Assembly: GCA_902512765.1 (NCBI GenBank)
Contig: CABXKF010000004.1
Location: 1 to 47,017, forward strand
DNA from: an uncultured Pelagibacteraceae bacterium
Lineage (GTDB): Bacteria > Pseudomonadota > Alphaproteobacteria > Pelagibacterales > Pelagibacteraceae
Direction: 5' to 3'
DNA length: 47,017 nt
Positions 8,026-15,607 of this stretch are shown piece after piece; positions within the stretch are counted from its first letter, which is position 1, and each line of letters opens with the position of its first letter. Made by a program: the position numbers and the translations under genes. A model generated the notes under the pieces. It saw only the letters and a program-made list of their open reading frames with translations, did no database searches and had not been told where the DNA came from.

Positions 8026-8112
8026 CTTATTTCTTAGTCCCTATGTTATTTATTATTTTATAAAGCTAATTTGATTTTTTAATAATTTCAAGATGAAAAA
8101 AGTTGATGATGG

Positions 8113-8187
8113 TGGTGCCTCGGGAAGGATTCGCACCTCCGACACAAGCCTTTTCAGGGCTCTGCTCTACTCCTGAGCTACCGAGGC
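8113..8187 (-). tRNA. tRNA-Phe (anticodon GAA)
   Basis: Cloverleaf: acceptor GCCTCGG/CCGAGGC, A73, encoded CCA, D stem GCTC/GAGC, anticodon stem GAGCC/GGCTT with loop CTGAAAA (GAA), T stem GGAGG/CCTTC. The T loop reads TGCGAAT, so position 55 is G rather than the near-universal T (pseudouridine). It starts 6 nt after the infA stop, so it is probably cut from the murA-hisD-infA transcript. Confidence 0.95.
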
Positions 8188-8193
8188 AAAAGT

Positions 8194-8409
8194 TTAACCT
8201 CTAAAGATTATTCTGCCTTTTGTAAGGTCATAAGGTGTCATCTCTACAGTCACGTTATCCCCTTGCAATACTCTAATTCTATTTTTTCTTAACTTACCAG
8301 CAGTGTGAGCTGTAACCGTATGCCCATTCTCCAGCTTAACTCTAAACATTGCGTTTGGAAGTAGATCCATGACCTTTCCTTTAAATTCAAGCAAATCTTG
8401 TTTAGACAA
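8194..8409 (-). CDS. infA: Translation initiation factor IF-1
   Basis: The 71-residue protein is an almost canonical IF-1: an S1/OB-fold with [16 protein letters not shown], the G-H-x-V-x-A-H-x-A-G-K-x-R-K-N-R-I-R run, and the end [11 protein letters not shown]. It binds the 30S A site during initiation. The start codon is TTG at 8409-8407. A GGAG Shine-Dalgarno (8422-8419, 9-nt spacer) lies inside the end of hisD, whose TAA stop is 2 nt upstream of the start. tRNA-Phe follows 6 nt downstream. Confidence 0.96.
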   Translation of the reverse strand: MSKQDLLEFKGKVMDLLPNAMFRVKLENGHTVTAHTAGKLRKNRIRVLQGDNVTVEMTPYDLTKGRIIFRG

Positions 8410-8411
8410 TT

Positions 8412-9695
8412 TTATTTTCTCCTAATTCTTTTTTTAACAGATTGAGCATGTCCCGCTAATCCTTCATAATTTGCAAGTGTTATAACTGAAGGACCAAGAC
8501 TTTCAATACCCTTTTTAGATAAGTTTATATAAGAAATCCGTTTATAAAATTCATTCACACTTACTCCACTTGAATATTTTGCTGAACCATTGGTTGGCAA
8601 TATGTGGTTTGAACCAACATTATAGTCTGTCATTGCCATTACAGCATATTTTCCAAGACAAATAGATCCTGAGTTTTTAATTTTTGGCACAAAAGAATTA
8701 TAATTTTTAACGTTTAGTTCTAAGTGCTCAGGTGCTATTTTATTCACCACGTCAATTATTTTTTTATCTGAACTAATATGCATTAAAATTCCATTGCTTG
8801 ATAAGCTTTGTCTTGCAATAGAAGATCTTGGAATTTCCTTTAATTGTTTAGAGATTTCATTTTTAACTTTATCAATTAAGGATTTATCTTTTGAAATTAA
8901 TATACATTGAGCAAGATTATCATGTTCTGCTTGTCCGATTAAATCACTTGCAACCCATTCTGGATTTGAAAATTTATCACATACAATAGTGACTTCCGAA
9001 GGGCCTGCAGTCATTCCCTCAATTCCAACATCACCAAAAACCTCTTTTTTAGCAGCTGCTACATAAGCATTACCAGGGCCTACTATTTTATTAACTTTAT
9101 TTATTTTCTTTGTTCCATAAGCTGCTGCTGCAATTGCAGAAGGTCCACCTATTGAATAAATTTCTTTAATTTTACATTTACGTGCCGCATATAATACTGC
9201 TGCATTTTGTTTTCCTTTAAATCCTGGATTAATCATCACAACTCTTTTAACTCCTGCAACAATTGCTGGGATAGCATTCATTAATACACTAGATGGATAT
9301 GAAGCTGTTGAGCCAGGCACATAAATTGCAACAGATTCTAAGGGAATATATTTATACTCAAGTTTATTTTTATACTTATCTACGTAAGAGATATTTTTAA
9401 ATTTTTGAAGTGAATGAAATTTGTAAATTCTCTTATAGGCAATATCAATTGCTTGCTTCACTTTTTTATCAAGTGATTTTATTGAGTTAGAAATCTGTTT
9501 TTGAGAGGGAATAATTACAGTGTTTTGATTAAATTTTTTTTCATATTTTACTAAAGCTTTATCTCCATTTTTTATTACATCATTAATAATACCTGAAACT
9601 GAAACTGAATTAGATTGTACTTTTTTCTTTCTTTGTAAAAGCAAACTATCTAAGTTTTTATTAAAATTTTTACTATTACTATTTAATATTTTCAT
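8412..9695 (-). CDS. hisD: Histidinol dehydrogenase
   Basis: This 427-residue zinc enzyme oxidises histidinol to histidine, the last two steps of the pathway. Family features are V-A-I-Y-V-P-G-S near residue 120, [20 protein letters not shown] and the metal/active-site segment Q-A-E-H-D-N-L-A-Q, plus a C-terminal [11 protein letters not shown]. It overlaps the DUF2948 gene upstream by 1 nt (TAATG). The position murA-DUF2948-hisD-infA is a common alphaproteobacterial arrangement, separate from the hisG/hisZ cluster 3 kb away. Confidence 0.96.
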   Translation of the reverse strand: MKILNSNSKNFNKNLDSLLLQRKKKVQSNSVSVSGIINDVIKNGDKALVKYEKKFNQNTVIIPSQKQISNSIKSLDKKVKQAIDIAYKRIYKFHSLQKFKNISYVDKYKNKLEYKYIPLESVAIYVPGSTASYPSSVLMNAIPAIVAGVKRVVMINPGFKGKQNAAVLYAARKCKIKEIYSIGGPSAIAAAAYGTKKINKVNKIVGPGNAYVAAAKKEVFGDVGIEGMTAGPSEVTIVCDKFSNPEWVASDLIGQAEHDNLAQCILISKDKSLIDKVKNEISKQLKEIPRSSIARQSLSSNGILMHISSDKKIIDVVNKIAPEHLELNVKNYNSFVPKIKNSGSICLGKYAVMAMTDYNVGSNHILPTNGSAKYSSGVSVNEFYKRISYINLSKKGIESLGPSVITLANYEGLAGHAQSVKKRIRRK

Positions 9696-10093
9696 TAATC
9701 TTTGATTTCGTTTTGATCTTCCAGTCTTACTTCAATTGTTTCTGTAGTCAAAGCAATGTGAGCATTATTGTTGAAAATTAAATTAATCTCATAATCATCT
9801 TTATTTTTTAGATAATCTATTGCTATTAATTCTAAAACTAAATCTTCATTTTTTTGATCTATATTTTTAGATTTAACTTTATCTACACAATCAAACCTGC
9901 AAATGCTGTTAATTTTCTTATCATCCTGATCAGTTTCAATTTTGGTTCTCTCAATCGATATCAAGAAAACTTTATTTTCTGCTAGGTATTTTATATCTGA
10001 AACTTTAACTTTTGCTCCAGCAGTACATGCTGAAATCATTTGTAAACCTTCATTATCTGAAGCTATAATTTTTGCTAAATATTTCTTATCCAT
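9695..10093 (-). CDS. DUF2948 family protein
   Basis: The 132-residue protein has no known function. I assign it to DUF2948 from its place between murA and hisD, typical of alphaproteobacteria, and its start pattern (K-I-I-A-S-D-N-E-G-L-Q-M-I-S-A), followed by a C-R-F-D-C-V region and an F-N-N-N-A-H-I-A-L segment near the end. It is predicted soluble with no signal peptide or membrane span. It is coupled on both sides by TAATG-type 1-nt overlaps. The family call rests on memory of the gene order and sequence style, not on a search. Confidence 0.8.
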   Translation of the reverse strand: MDKKYLAKIIASDNEGLQMISACTAGAKVKVSDIKYLAENKVFLISIERTKIETDQDDKKINSICRFDCVDKVKSKNIDQKNEDLVLELIAIDYLKNKDDYEINLIFNNNAHIALTTETIEVRLEDQNEIKD

Positions 10094-11346
10094 TAATTAA
10101 CTCTTCTAATTTTTGCTCCAACTTTTTTTAGTTTCTTTTCTATATTTTCATATCCACGGTCAAGATGATAAATTCTATTAATCACTGATTTTCCTTTTGC
10201 TGTTAAGGCTGCTAAAATTAATGAAACAGAGGCTCTTAGGTCTGTTGCCATCAATTCAGCTGCCGCAAAATTAATGTTACCAGTAACTTTAGCAGTATTA
10301 CCATTAGTAGAAATTTTAGCACCCATTCGATTCAATTCAGCAACGTGCATAAACCTATTTTCAAAGATATCTTCTTTAATTACAGATTGTTTGTTAGCTT
10401 TACACAGCAATACCATTATTTGAGCCTGCAAATCAGTTGGGAAACCAGGATATGGTGCTGTTTTGATGTTCGTATTTTTAATCTTTTTATTACCAATAAT
10501 ATGAACTTCATCTTTCTTAACATTAATTTTTGCACCTATTTTTTTTAAAGTATTAATTTCTGTTTGAATTATTTTTGGAACAACATGTTTTATCTTTAAA
10601 TTTCCTGCTGTTACAGCTGCTGCAACTAAATAAGTTCCAGCTTCAATTCTATCAAACATAACCTGATAAGTAATTTTTTTTACCTCTGATACTCCTTCAA
10701 TTTTTACTGAACGCTTGCTTATCCATTTAATATTACATCCCATACTTTTTAAAAAATTAACTAAATCTTTTATTTCAGGTTCAATTGCACAGTTACTTAA
10801 AACAGTTGTTCCTTTAGCAAAACTTGCTGCAATTATTAAATTTTCAGTAGCACCAACTGATATTTTTGAAAATCGAATTTTATTCCCAATTAATCCTTTT
10901 GCTGCGATTGCGTGAACGTACCCTTGAACAATTTTATATTTAACTCCTAACTTTGCTAAAGCATCTAGATGTATGTCAACAGGTCTCGTACCAATCGCAC
11001 AACCTCCTGGTAGAGATACTTTTGCCTTACCAAATTTTGCTAATAAAGGCCCAAGAACTAAAATTCCTGCTCTCATAGTTTTAACTAAACTATAAGGTGC
11101 AAAACTTTTACTTTGTTTTATGTTATCAATGACTAAGTTATTTTGATTGAATTTAATTTTAGATCCTAAGGATTGTAATAAACTAACCATTGTCTCAATA
11201 TCTTTTACTCTAGGTAAGTTTTTTAAGTAAATTTTTTTTCTTGAAAGTAAAGTTGCAGCTAAAATTGGTAAGGATGCATTTTTTGAGCCTGATATTTTTA
11301 TTTGTCCTTTGAGCTTATTAGCTCCAAAGACTTCTAGTTTTTGCAT
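10093..11346 (-). CDS. murA: UDP-N-acetylglucosamine 1-carboxyvinyltransferase
   Basis: This enzyme catalyses the first committed step of peptidoglycan synthesis, moving enolpyruvate from PEP to UDP-GlcNAc in the cytoplasm. The 417 residues are the normal length. Lys22 and Asn23 (S-G-S-K-N-A-S) contact the substrate, and the P-G-G-C-A-I-G-T-R-P-V-D loop carries the catalytic, fosfomycin-target Cys116. The repeated EPSP-synthase-like domains are visible. It lies 2 nt after dcd and overlaps the DUF2948 gene by 1 nt. Confidence 0.97.
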   Translation of the reverse strand: MQKLEVFGANKLKGQIKISGSKNASLPILAATLLSRKKIYLKNLPRVKDIETMVSLLQSLGSKIKFNQNNLVIDNIKQSKSFAPYSLVKTMRAGILVLGPLLAKFGKAKVSLPGGCAIGTRPVDIHLDALAKLGVKYKIVQGYVHAIAAKGLIGNKIRFSKISVGATENLIIAASFAKGTTVLSNCAIEPEIKDLVNFLKSMGCNIKWISKRSVKIEGVSEVKKITYQVMFDRIEAGTYLVAAAVTAGNLKIKHVVPKIIQTEINTLKKIGAKINVKKDEVHIIGNKKIKNTNIKTAPYPGFPTDLQAQIMVLLCKANKQSVIKEDIFENRFMHVAELNRMGAKISTNGNTAKVTGNINFAAAELMATDLRASVSLILAALTAKGKSVINRIYHLDRGYENIEKKLKKVGAKIRRVN

Positions 11347-11348
11347 AA

Positions 11349-11903
11349 CTAAACTTTAGGTAACGTTACCCCAGTTTGACCCATATACTTTCCATCACGA
11401 TCGGCATATGTCACTTCTGGTTTTTCATTTCCCTTTAAAAAGACAAATTGTGCAACACCCTCATTTGCATATATTTTTGCAGGTAAAGGTGTAGTATTAG
11501 AAAATTCAAGTGTTACGTACCCTTCCCAGCCTGGTTCTAAAGGTGTAACATTTACAATAATCCCACATCTTGCATAAGTAGATTTACCAAGACAAATAAC
11601 CAATACATCATCTGGAATTTTAAACTTTTCAACTGTTCTGGCTAGAACAAATGAATTTGGTGGAATAATACATTCTGATACATTTTTTGTAACAAAGTTT
11701 GTTGGTTTAAAATTTTTTGGATCCACTATTTCTGAATTCACATTTGTAAAAATCTTAAATTCATCAGAAACTCTAGCATCATAACCAAATGATGATAGCC
11801 CATAAGAAATGCTGTCACCTCTGACCTGTTTTTCTTCAAAAGGAGAAATCATGTCTTCTTCTTTAGACATTTTTCTAATCCACTTATCTGAAAGAACTGA
11901 CAT
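11349..11903 (-). CDS. dcd: dCTP deaminase
   Basis: The 184-residue trimeric enzyme deaminates dCTP to dUTP, feeding dTMP synthesis. The family signature is G-K-S-T-Y-A-R-C-G (Ser108, Arg112) with the catalytic Glu133 in T-L-E-F-S-N. The C-terminal G-K-Y-M-G-Q-T-G-V region closes over the triphosphate. Its ATG (11903-11901) shares one base with the TAA of the upstream 33-aa ORF, which points to translational coupling. Length and motifs fit the mono-functional proteobacterial Dcd rather than the bifunctional dCTP deaminase/dUTPase. Confidence 0.96.
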   Translation of the reverse strand: MSVLSDKWIRKMSKEEDMISPFEEKQVRGDSISYGLSSFGYDARVSDEFKIFTNVNSEIVDPKNFKPTNFVTKNVSECIIPPNSFVLARTVEKFKIPDDVLVICLGKSTYARCGIIVNVTPLEPGWEGYVTLEFSNTTPLPAKIYANEGVAQFVFLKGNEKPEVTYADRDGKYMGQTGVTLPKV

Positions 11904-12004
11904 TATTTATTTTTCTTCTTAGTTTTTTTTTGAAAAAGTTTTCTTTTTTTTAAATTTTTTCTTAGCGCTAAGCTTAAACGCTCATTTTTTTCTTTAGAAT
12001 TCAT
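11903..12004 (-). CDS. 33-aa lysine-rich small protein, coupled to dcd
   Basis: A very short frame: ATG at 12004-12002, TAA at 11905-11903. It codes for 33 residues, very basic (about half Lys/Arg), with the core [15 protein letters not shown]. Its ATG overlaps the TGA of the upstream 66-aa gene (ATGA), and its TAA overlaps the dcd ATG (TAATG), so all three reading frames interlock. That double coupling is the main evidence. I recall short alphaproteobacterial hypothetical proteins with an R-L-x-x-A-L-R-x-N-L-x-R-R-K core, which would support a conserved family, but this was not checked. Confidence 0.7.
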   Translation of the reverse strand: MNSKEKNERLSLALRKNLKKRKLFQKKTKKKNK

Positions 12005-12201
12005 TCTTTATCTGGATTAGTAAGGAAGTCTAATGTAATTGGCTTTGAGGCATCTAAAGTTTTAGGTTTAACCTCCTCTTCTTTTGTGCCTTCTTTTGCT
12101 AAACGTTTAGCTTTTTTTTCTGCAAGCTTCTTTTCTCTTTTAGCTTGCTTCTCCATAAGCTTATTACCTTTAGTAGATTTATAATCGTAATGAATTCCCA
12201 T
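12001..12201 (-). CDS. 66-aa charged small protein of unknown function
   Basis: The 66 residues from ATG at 12201 are soluble and highly charged: M-G-I-H-Y-D-Y-K, then an alpha-helical Lys/Glu/Ala-rich stretch (E-K-Q-A-K-R-E-K-K-L-A-E-K-K-A-K-R) and a C-terminal T-L-D-F-L-T-N-P-D segment. The frame remains open to 12279, but the ATG at 12201 is preceded by GGAGG with a 7-nt spacer and is the better start. It is the first gene of the dcd-murA-hisD-infA operon. Function unknown; no family assigned with confidence. Confidence 0.75.
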   Translation of the reverse strand: MGIHYDYKSTKGNKLMEKQAKREKKLAEKKAKRLAKEGTKEEEVKPKTLDASKPITLDFLTNPDKE

Positions 12202-12208
12202 AAAATTT

Positions 12209-12213
12209 CCTCC
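12209..12213 (-). promoter_or_regulatory. Strong Shine-Dalgarno of the 66-aa gene
   Basis: GGAGG on the minus strand, 7 nt before the ATG at 12201-12199. It is one of the few perfect Shine-Dalgarno sequences in this window and decides the start against the upstream in-frame extension to 12279. Confidence 0.8.
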
Positions 12214-12255
12214 AGTAGATATAAAGCATAATAACCAAAAAATTAAGGCAATATT

Positions 12256-12284
12256 TTGAAAAAAATGCTTTATTATCAATAAAT
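12256..12284 (+). promoter_or_regulatory. Candidate promoter of tRNA-Thr
   Basis: TTGAAA at 12256-12261, a 17-nt spacer, and ATAAAT at 12279-12284. This would place transcription start about 7-10 nt before the tRNA at 12301. The -10 match is moderate and the region is AT-rich, so a chance match is possible. The 99-bp gap also has to hold the minus-strand promoter of the 66-aa gene. Confidence 0.4.
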
Positions 12285-12300
12285 ATTATTTTGTTAATAC

Positions 12301-12374
12301 GCTCCTATAGATAAATGGTATATCAAGTCATTGGTAATGACTAATTCCCTGGTCAGTACAGGGTGGGAGCACCA
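12301..12374 (+). tRNA. tRNA-Thr (anticodon GGT) with atypical T loop
   Basis: Cloverleaf: acceptor GCTCCTA/TGGGAGC, A73, encoded CCA, D stem GATA/TATC with GG in the loop, anticodon stem AGTCA/TGACT with loop TTGGTAA (GGT), T stem CCCTG/CAGGG. The T loop reads GTCAGTA: position 54 is G instead of T and 58 is G instead of A, so the usual T54-A58 pair is lost. All stems are intact. It is the only plus-strand gene between two minus-strand units, 3 nt from the convergent stop of the VTT protein. Confidence 0.85.
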
Positions 12375-12377
12375 TAA

Positions 12378-13100
12378 TTAATTTTTGTTGAAAAGTTTTC
12401 TTAAAAAAATTGATAATAAAATTAATCCAAAAAAAGCTATAATTGGCAAATAGATATCTGGTGAAAGAATAATATCAGTTATTCCAGGTACTTCTGAATT
12501 TTGATCAATAACTTTTTCTAAGCCACTACCGATGGAAACTCCTAGAAATATTTGAGGTATAATTCCAATTAAAGTTGCAAAGAAAAAATTAATTAATTTT
12601 ACATTAAAAATAGTTGGCAAAAGACAACTTAATTGCCAAGGTATTCCTCCTATAAAACGATATAACAGCAAATAAATAAATTCTGATTTTTTAAATTTTT
12701 GTTCAAGGTTTTTAAATCTATTTAAAAATTTTTCTCTAATCAATTCTTTTAAAAAATAATTACCAAATAAATAAATAAAAGTTGCACCAATACTTAATCC
12801 TAAAACAACAAGTAATGTTCCAATCCATTTTCCAAATATAAATCCCCCTAGCAATGCAACTGGTGACCCAAATCCCAAAAATGGAAATACCCATAATATT
12901 GTAAGAACTAAAAAAATTACTGATAATAAAAATAAATTAGAATTTTTAAGTTCAAAAAAATAAGATCTATTTTCTCTAATGAAATCATAAGACGTTAATT
13001 CCTGAAAGCTAAAATTTGAAAAGAAAAAATATAAAAATATACAAATAGCTACTAGGTAAAATAATCCTATAAATAATTTAATTTTTTTAGCTTTTTCCAT
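12378..13100 (-). CDS. VTT-domain (TVP38/TMEM64, DedA-like) membrane protein
   Basis: The 240-residue integral membrane protein starts at the ATG at 13100; a TTG at 13109 is possible but weaker. An N-terminal membrane span (about 8-26), a second near 60-78, then the VTT core with G-F-G-S-P-V-A-L-L-G-G-F-I-F-G, S-I-G-A-T-F-I-Y-L-F-G-N-Y, and the L-L-Y-R-F-I-G-G-I-P-W segment of the TVP38/DedA superfamily. It ends in a last membrane helix. Members are proposed lipid scramblases or flippases; the function here is unknown. It stands alone between tRNA-Thr and the rpmH promoter. Confidence 0.88.
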   Translation of the reverse strand: MEKAKKIKLFIGLFYLVAICIFLYFFFSNFSFQELTSYDFIRENRSYFFELKNSNLFLLSVIFLVLTILWVFPFLGFGSPVALLGGFIFGKWIGTLLVVLGLSIGATFIYLFGNYFLKELIREKFLNRFKNLEQKFKKSEFIYLLLYRFIGGIPWQLSCLLPTIFNVKLINFFFATLIGIIPQIFLGVSIGSGLEKVIDQNSEVPGITDIILSPDIYLPIIAFFGLILLSIFLRKLFNKN

Positions 13101-13131
13101 TAAATACAATGCTAATTCTATAATCTTCTAT

Positions 13132-13160
13132 TTGCTATTTATATATTTAGTTACTATAAA
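13132..13160 (+). promoter_or_regulatory. Candidate sigma-70 promoter of rpmH
   Basis: TTGCTA (13132-13137), a 17-nt spacer, TATAAA (13155-13160), 33 nt before the rpmH ATG. It is the best promoter match I found in the window, and probably drives the rpmH-rnpA-yidD-yidC unit and perhaps the tightly overlapping genes after it. Confidence 0.6.
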
Positions 13161-13193
13161 GAGCGAAAAATTAATAAATTTTAACCACATTTT

Positions 13194-13334
13194 ATGAAGC
13201 GAACATATCAACCATCTAACGTTAAACGAGCCAGAAAACATGGTTTTAGATCAAAAATGAAGACTAAGGGTGGACAGAAACTTTTGGCTAGGAGAAGAGC
13301 AAGAGGAAGAAAATCGTTAACCGTATCAGTCTAG
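13194..13334 (+). CDS. rpmH: 50S ribosomal protein L34
   Basis: A 46-residue basic protein starting [18 protein letters not shown], the near-invariant L34 start, followed by [10 protein letters not shown] and an Arg-rich tail. TAG stop at 13332-13334. It lies 4 nt before rnpA in the universal rpmH-rnpA-yidD-yidC order. The usual length is 44-46. Confidence 0.97.
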   Translation: MKRTYQPSNVKRARKHGFRSKMKTKGGQKLLARRRARGRKSLTVSV

Positions 13335-13338
13335 ATAA

Positions 13339-13680
13339 ATGAAAAGCAAAATACTTGCTCTTTCAAAAAACGAAGAATTCAAAAATCTACTAAAGCAAAA
13401 AAAAATTTCTAACAAATACGTTACAATTTTTTTTGGCAATCTAACCAACAAAGATAACAGTAAACTAAATATTAGTTTTGTGACCAAAAAGAAAATTGGA
13501 AATGCAGTAAAAAGAAATAAAATTAAACGTAGATTAAGAAATATTGTTAATGAAGCAGTAAAAAAAGTAACATTAAAATTTAGCTATTCATATCTTGTTA
13601 TTGCTAAGTCAACTATGCTAAACAATGAGTACAAAATTATAAAAGAAACTCTATTTCAGGATTTAGAAAAAATTAAATAA
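13339..13680 (+). CDS. rnpA: Ribonuclease P protein component
   Basis: The 113-residue basic subunit binds the RNase P RNA and helps process the 5' ends of tRNAs. The RNR motif is present as [12 protein letters not shown] near residues 53-64, and the sequence is Lys-rich throughout as usual in AT-rich genomes. Its stop overlaps the yidD start by 1 nt (TAATG). Given the tRNA genes abutting coding sequences in this window, its activity is directly relevant to maturing those transcripts. Confidence 0.95.
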   Translation: MKSKILALSKNEEFKNLLKQKKISNKYVTIFFGNLTNKDNSKLNISFVTKKKIGNAVKRNKIKRRLRNIVNEAVKKVTLKFSYSYLVIAKSTMLNNEYKIIKETLFQDLEKIK

Positions 13681-13931
13681 TGAACATTTTCACAAATATT
13701 TTAATTAAATTTATTAAAGGATATAAATTTCTTATTAGTCCATTGCTAGGTCAATCTTGTAGATATTTGCCAACTTGTTCTGAATACAGTATTGAGGCTT
13801 TAAAAGAATTTGGTTTTGTTAAAGGAAGTTTAATGAGCTTAAAGAGAATATTATCATGTCATCCTATAAAGTTTTTAGGGGGTGGTGATGGTTTTGATCC
13901 CGTTAAAAAAGAAATGAGAGCTAAAAAATAA
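13680..13931 (+). CDS. yidD: Membrane protein insertion efficiency factor
   Basis: The 83-residue protein has the YidD core: an amphipathic N-terminus ([16 protein letters not shown]), the Cys motif [15 protein letters not shown], and the [19 protein letters not shown] segment. It aids YidC-dependent membrane insertion. It overlaps rnpA and yidC by 1 nt each. Confidence 0.95.
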   Translation: MNIFTNILIKFIKGYKFLISPLLGQSCRYLPTCSEYSIEALKEFGFVKGSLMSLKRILSCHPIKFLGGGDGFDPVKKEMRAKK

Positions 13932-15607
13932 TGGATACTAAAAACGTTATTGCAGCTATTTCTTTGTCTGCTGCAGTTATTATTTTATATAGCTTATTTT
14001 TTGCGCCTCCCCCAATTACAAAAGAGAACTTAGCTGAAAAAAATAAAACTGAACAAAATTCAGATGCGCCTAGTTTGGATCAAAAAGAGACTATAACTGA
14101 AATTACAAGAGAAGAGGCTTTAAACCAAAATAAAAGAATTCAATTTGAAAATCAAAATATAATTGGTTCGATTTCTTTAAAGGGTGCTGCAATCGATGAC
14201 TTAACTTTTAAAGAATATAATGTAGCTTTAAATAGTGAAGAGAAAGTTACTCTTTTAACGCCAAGAAATACTAAAGATGGATATTTGATAGAGAGTGGTT
14301 TTATAACTTCTGATAAAAATATTGATATTCCAAATTCTAATTCAGTTTGGTCTGTATCAGGAAATAATAAATTAACTGACCGGTCATCTGTAAAATTATC
14401 ATGGACTAATGATCAAGGAATTACTTTTGAGAAAGAAATAACTTTAGATGATAAATTTCTTTTCACAATTAATCAAAGAGTAATCAATTCAACTAAAAAA
14501 GAGTTTGATTTTTACACTTATGGTCAAATTATCAGAAAAGAAATTCCAGATATTTCCAATTTTTACATTCTTCATGAAGGTTTAATAGCAACATTAGATG
14601 AAGAATTAATTGAAGAAGATTATGATGATGTTCAAGAAGAAAAGTTTTCAAAAACTTCTCAAAAGGGGTGGCTTGGAATTTCAGACAAATTTTGGATAAC
14701 CTCATTAATTCCACCAAGTGGTAAAGAATTCAAGACTACATTTGATTATAAAGAAAAGTTTCGTGCTAATTTTGTAGGTACAGAGCCTCTAGAATTAAAA
14801 GGAAACTCGAGTATCGAAGATAAATTGCAAGTAATAGTAGCTGCTAAGAGAGTAGACGTAATTGATGGATACGCAGAGTCTCTAAATATAGATAAATTTG
14901 ATTTAGCAATTGATTGGGGATTTTTGTATTTCATTACAAAACCTTTGTTCCATGGCATAGATTACTTTTTTAAATTATTAGGAAATTATGGTCTGGCAAT
15001 TATAGCAATTACATTTTGTATAAGACTAGCATTCTTTCCACTTGCAAACTTTTCATTTAAAAGTATGGCAAAAATGAAGGCTCTACAGCCTGAAATGGCT
15101 AGACTTAAAGATCTTCATAAAGAAGATAAAATGAAATTACAGCAAGAAATGATGGCTCTTTATAAAAAAGAGAAAGTTAATCCCATGTCTGGATGTTTGC
15201 CTATACTAGTTCAAATTCCAGTATTTTTTGCATTATACAAAGTACTGTTTGTAACAATTGAAATGAGACAAATGCCATTTTTTGGATGGATACAAGATTT
15301 ATCAGAGAGAGATCCTACATCACTCTTCAATTTATTTGGTTTATTTCCTTATGATGTTCCTTCATTTTTAATGATTGGTGCTTGGCCTATTGCAATGGGT
15401 GTATCAATGTTTATTCAGCAAAAACTTAATCCCGCTCCAACAGATCCTATGCAGGCAAAAATATTTATGTTCTTTCCACTTTTTCTAACAGTAATACTGG
15501 CACCATTTCCTGCAGGATTAGTAATTTACTGGACTGTTAATAATATTTTAACAATGGCTCAACAAGTGTTCATTATGAAAAGAACTACCATTAAAACAAC
15601 CACTTAA
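13931..15607 (+). CDS. yidC: Membrane protein insertase YidC
   Basis: The 558-residue protein has an N-terminal membrane span (about residues 8-26), a large periplasmic domain to about residue 330, then the conserved insertase domain starting near F-L-Y-F-I-T-K-P-L with membrane spans around 347-375, 421-443, 478-500 and 517-545. The M-S-G-C-L-P-I-L-V-Q-I-P-V-F-F-A-L-Y signature is present. It inserts and folds inner-membrane proteins with or without SecYEG. Its stop overlaps the argB start by 1 nt; the GTPase gene engB, often next to yidC in alphaproteobacteria, is not here. Confidence 0.96.
   Translation: MDTKNVIAAISLSAAVIILYSLFFAPPPITKENLAEKNKTEQNSDAPSLDQKETITEITREEALNQNKRIQFENQNIIGSISLKGAAIDDLTFKEYNVALNSEEKVTLLTPRNTKDGYLIESGFITSDKNIDIPNSNSVWSVSGNNKLTDRSSVKLSWTNDQGITFEKEITLDDKFLFTINQRVINSTKKEFDFYTYGQIIRKEIPDISNFYILHEGLIATLDEELIEEDYDDVQEEKFSKTSQKGWLGISDKFWITSLIPPSGKEFKTTFDYKEKFRANFVGTEPLELKGNSSIEDKLQVIVAAKRVDVIDGYAESLNIDKFDLAIDWGFLYFITKPLFHGIDYFFKLLGNYGLAIIAITFCIRLAFFPLANFSFKSMAKMKALQPEMARLKDLHKEDKMKLQQEMMALYKKEKVNPMSGCLPILVQIPVFFALYKVLFVTIEMRQMPFFGWIQDLSERDPTSLFNLFGLFPYDVPSFLMIGAWPIAMGVSMFIQQKLNPAPTDPMQAKIFMFFPLFLTVILAPFPAGLVIYWTVNNILTMAQQVFIMKRTTIKTTT

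Noticed and set aside
8026..8112. Riboswitch or thermosensor upstream of the cold-shock gene
   Set aside because: The 87 nt are AT-rich with no stable conserved stem that I could trace. No glycine or SAM-type riboswitch fold, known from SAR11, was seen anywhere in the window.
12202..12279. Hydrophobic N-terminal extension of the 66-aa protein (a possible signal peptide)
   Set aside because: The ATG at 12201 has a perfect GGAGG at the right distance, and the extension covers the region where the operon and tRNA-Thr promoters should be.
13132..13340. Possible replication origin next to rpmH-rnpA
   Set aside because: No dnaA gene, no cluster of DnaA boxes, and no AT-rich unwinding stretch beyond the background; rpmH is not always close to oriC in alphaproteobacteria.
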